5,002 nucleotides of DNA from a bacterium (GTDB lineage Bacteria > Chloroflexota > Dormibacteria > UBA8260 > Bog-877), in contig JAKAWF010000281.1 of the NCBI GenBank assembly GCA_021817025.1, forward strand, positions 1 to 5,002, read 5' to 3'. Below the pieces are notes generated by a model that worked only from the letters and a program-made list of their open reading frames with translations, did no database searches and had not been told where the DNA came from. This document shows, piece after piece, positions 4,944 to 5,002 of the stretch (position 1 is the stretch's first letter; the number at the start of each line of letters is the position of its first letter). A program made the translations under genes and the position numbers.

Positions 4944-5002
4944 TCACGTCGGGGCGGCGCCCCCAAGGGAGTAGACGAACTGGTCCGCAGATGAGGTGGC
5001 AC
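4944..5002 (-). pseudogene. Tail of an IPT/TIG-like domain ending at an in-frame TGA (cut by right edge)
   Basis: In the same frame as the repeat protein, the bases entering from the right edge read ATSSADQFVYSLGGAAPT and then TGA at 4944-4946. SSADQFxY is typical of the last strand of IPT/TIG immunoglobulin-like domains, which often precede such repeats in large secreted actinobacterial proteins. Directly after the TGA the frame continues YSPLSPIRICDTRPG, the natural start of a repeat unit. The piece is therefore most likely the upstream part of the same gene, split by a nonsense change. A separate upstream gene ending here is the alternative. Confidence 0.55.

Noticed and set aside
4944..4946. 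TGA read as an amino acid (recoded stop)
   Set aside because: TGA is used as a normal stop by the antitoxin gene and ends the repeat protein itself; a nonsense change or error is simpler.
3559..4947. Long minus-strand frame of 462 codons and plus-strand frames over the repeat region
   Set aside because: They are out of frame with, or antisense to, the repeat protein. Their products are Arg/Gly/His-rich with no domain, an artefact of GC-rich repetitive coding DNA.

Overview
The window is GC-rich DNA from a bacterium, most likely an actinobacterium. The codon bias is high-GC. The toxin-antitoxin promoter looks leaderless, as is common in that phylum. The secreted repeat protein at the right edge has Cys-Asp-Thr-Arg repeats, a type I associate with actinobacterial (possibly acidimicrobial) surface proteins. 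The taxon is inferred; there is no rRNA or housekeeping marker here. The region reads as accessory or mobile DNA rather than a metabolic operon.

Layout from left to right: (1) 1-335, minus strand: N-terminal part of a tyrosine recombinase/integrase that continues beyond the left edge and has no counterpart in a simple Met-to-stop ORF scan. (2) 354-928: about 575 bases with no convincing gene. (3) 929-1029: a well-positioned ribosome binding site and ATG opening a frame of only eight codons, cut at the edge of a 78-base relic of the start of an IS607-type tnpA gene. (4) 1235-1907, plus strand: a complete Phd/YefM-VapC (PIN) toxin-antitoxin pair, with a perfect inverted-repeat operator over the predicted -10 box and a GTGA overlap between the genes. 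(5) 1961-3266: an apparently intact ISAzo13-family insertion sequence with 32-base terminal inverted repeats and an intact DDE transposase on the minus strand. (6) 3286-3600, minus strand: an unrecognised C-terminal gene fragment fused to a second, longer relic of the same IS607 tnpA start. (7) 3777-5002, minus strand: the C-terminal part of a large secreted protein with three repeats of 130-137 residues. It is separated by an in-frame TGA from what looks like the tail of an IPT/TIG domain.

The parts fit the margin of an integrated element: an integrase, a stabilising toxin-antitoxin module, a recent IS, and two same-orientation relics of an older IS607 element on either side of the toxin-antitoxin/IS segment. 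The ISAzo13 element apparently landed in the short convergent gap between the 3' end of vapC and the 3' end of the fragment now at 3286-3480. I see no CRISPR array, tRNA, rRNA or riboswitch. I do not see a clearly new multi-gene system. The most notable points are the twin IS607 relics, the leaderless autoregulated toxin-antitoxin promoter and the nonsense codon in the surface protein.
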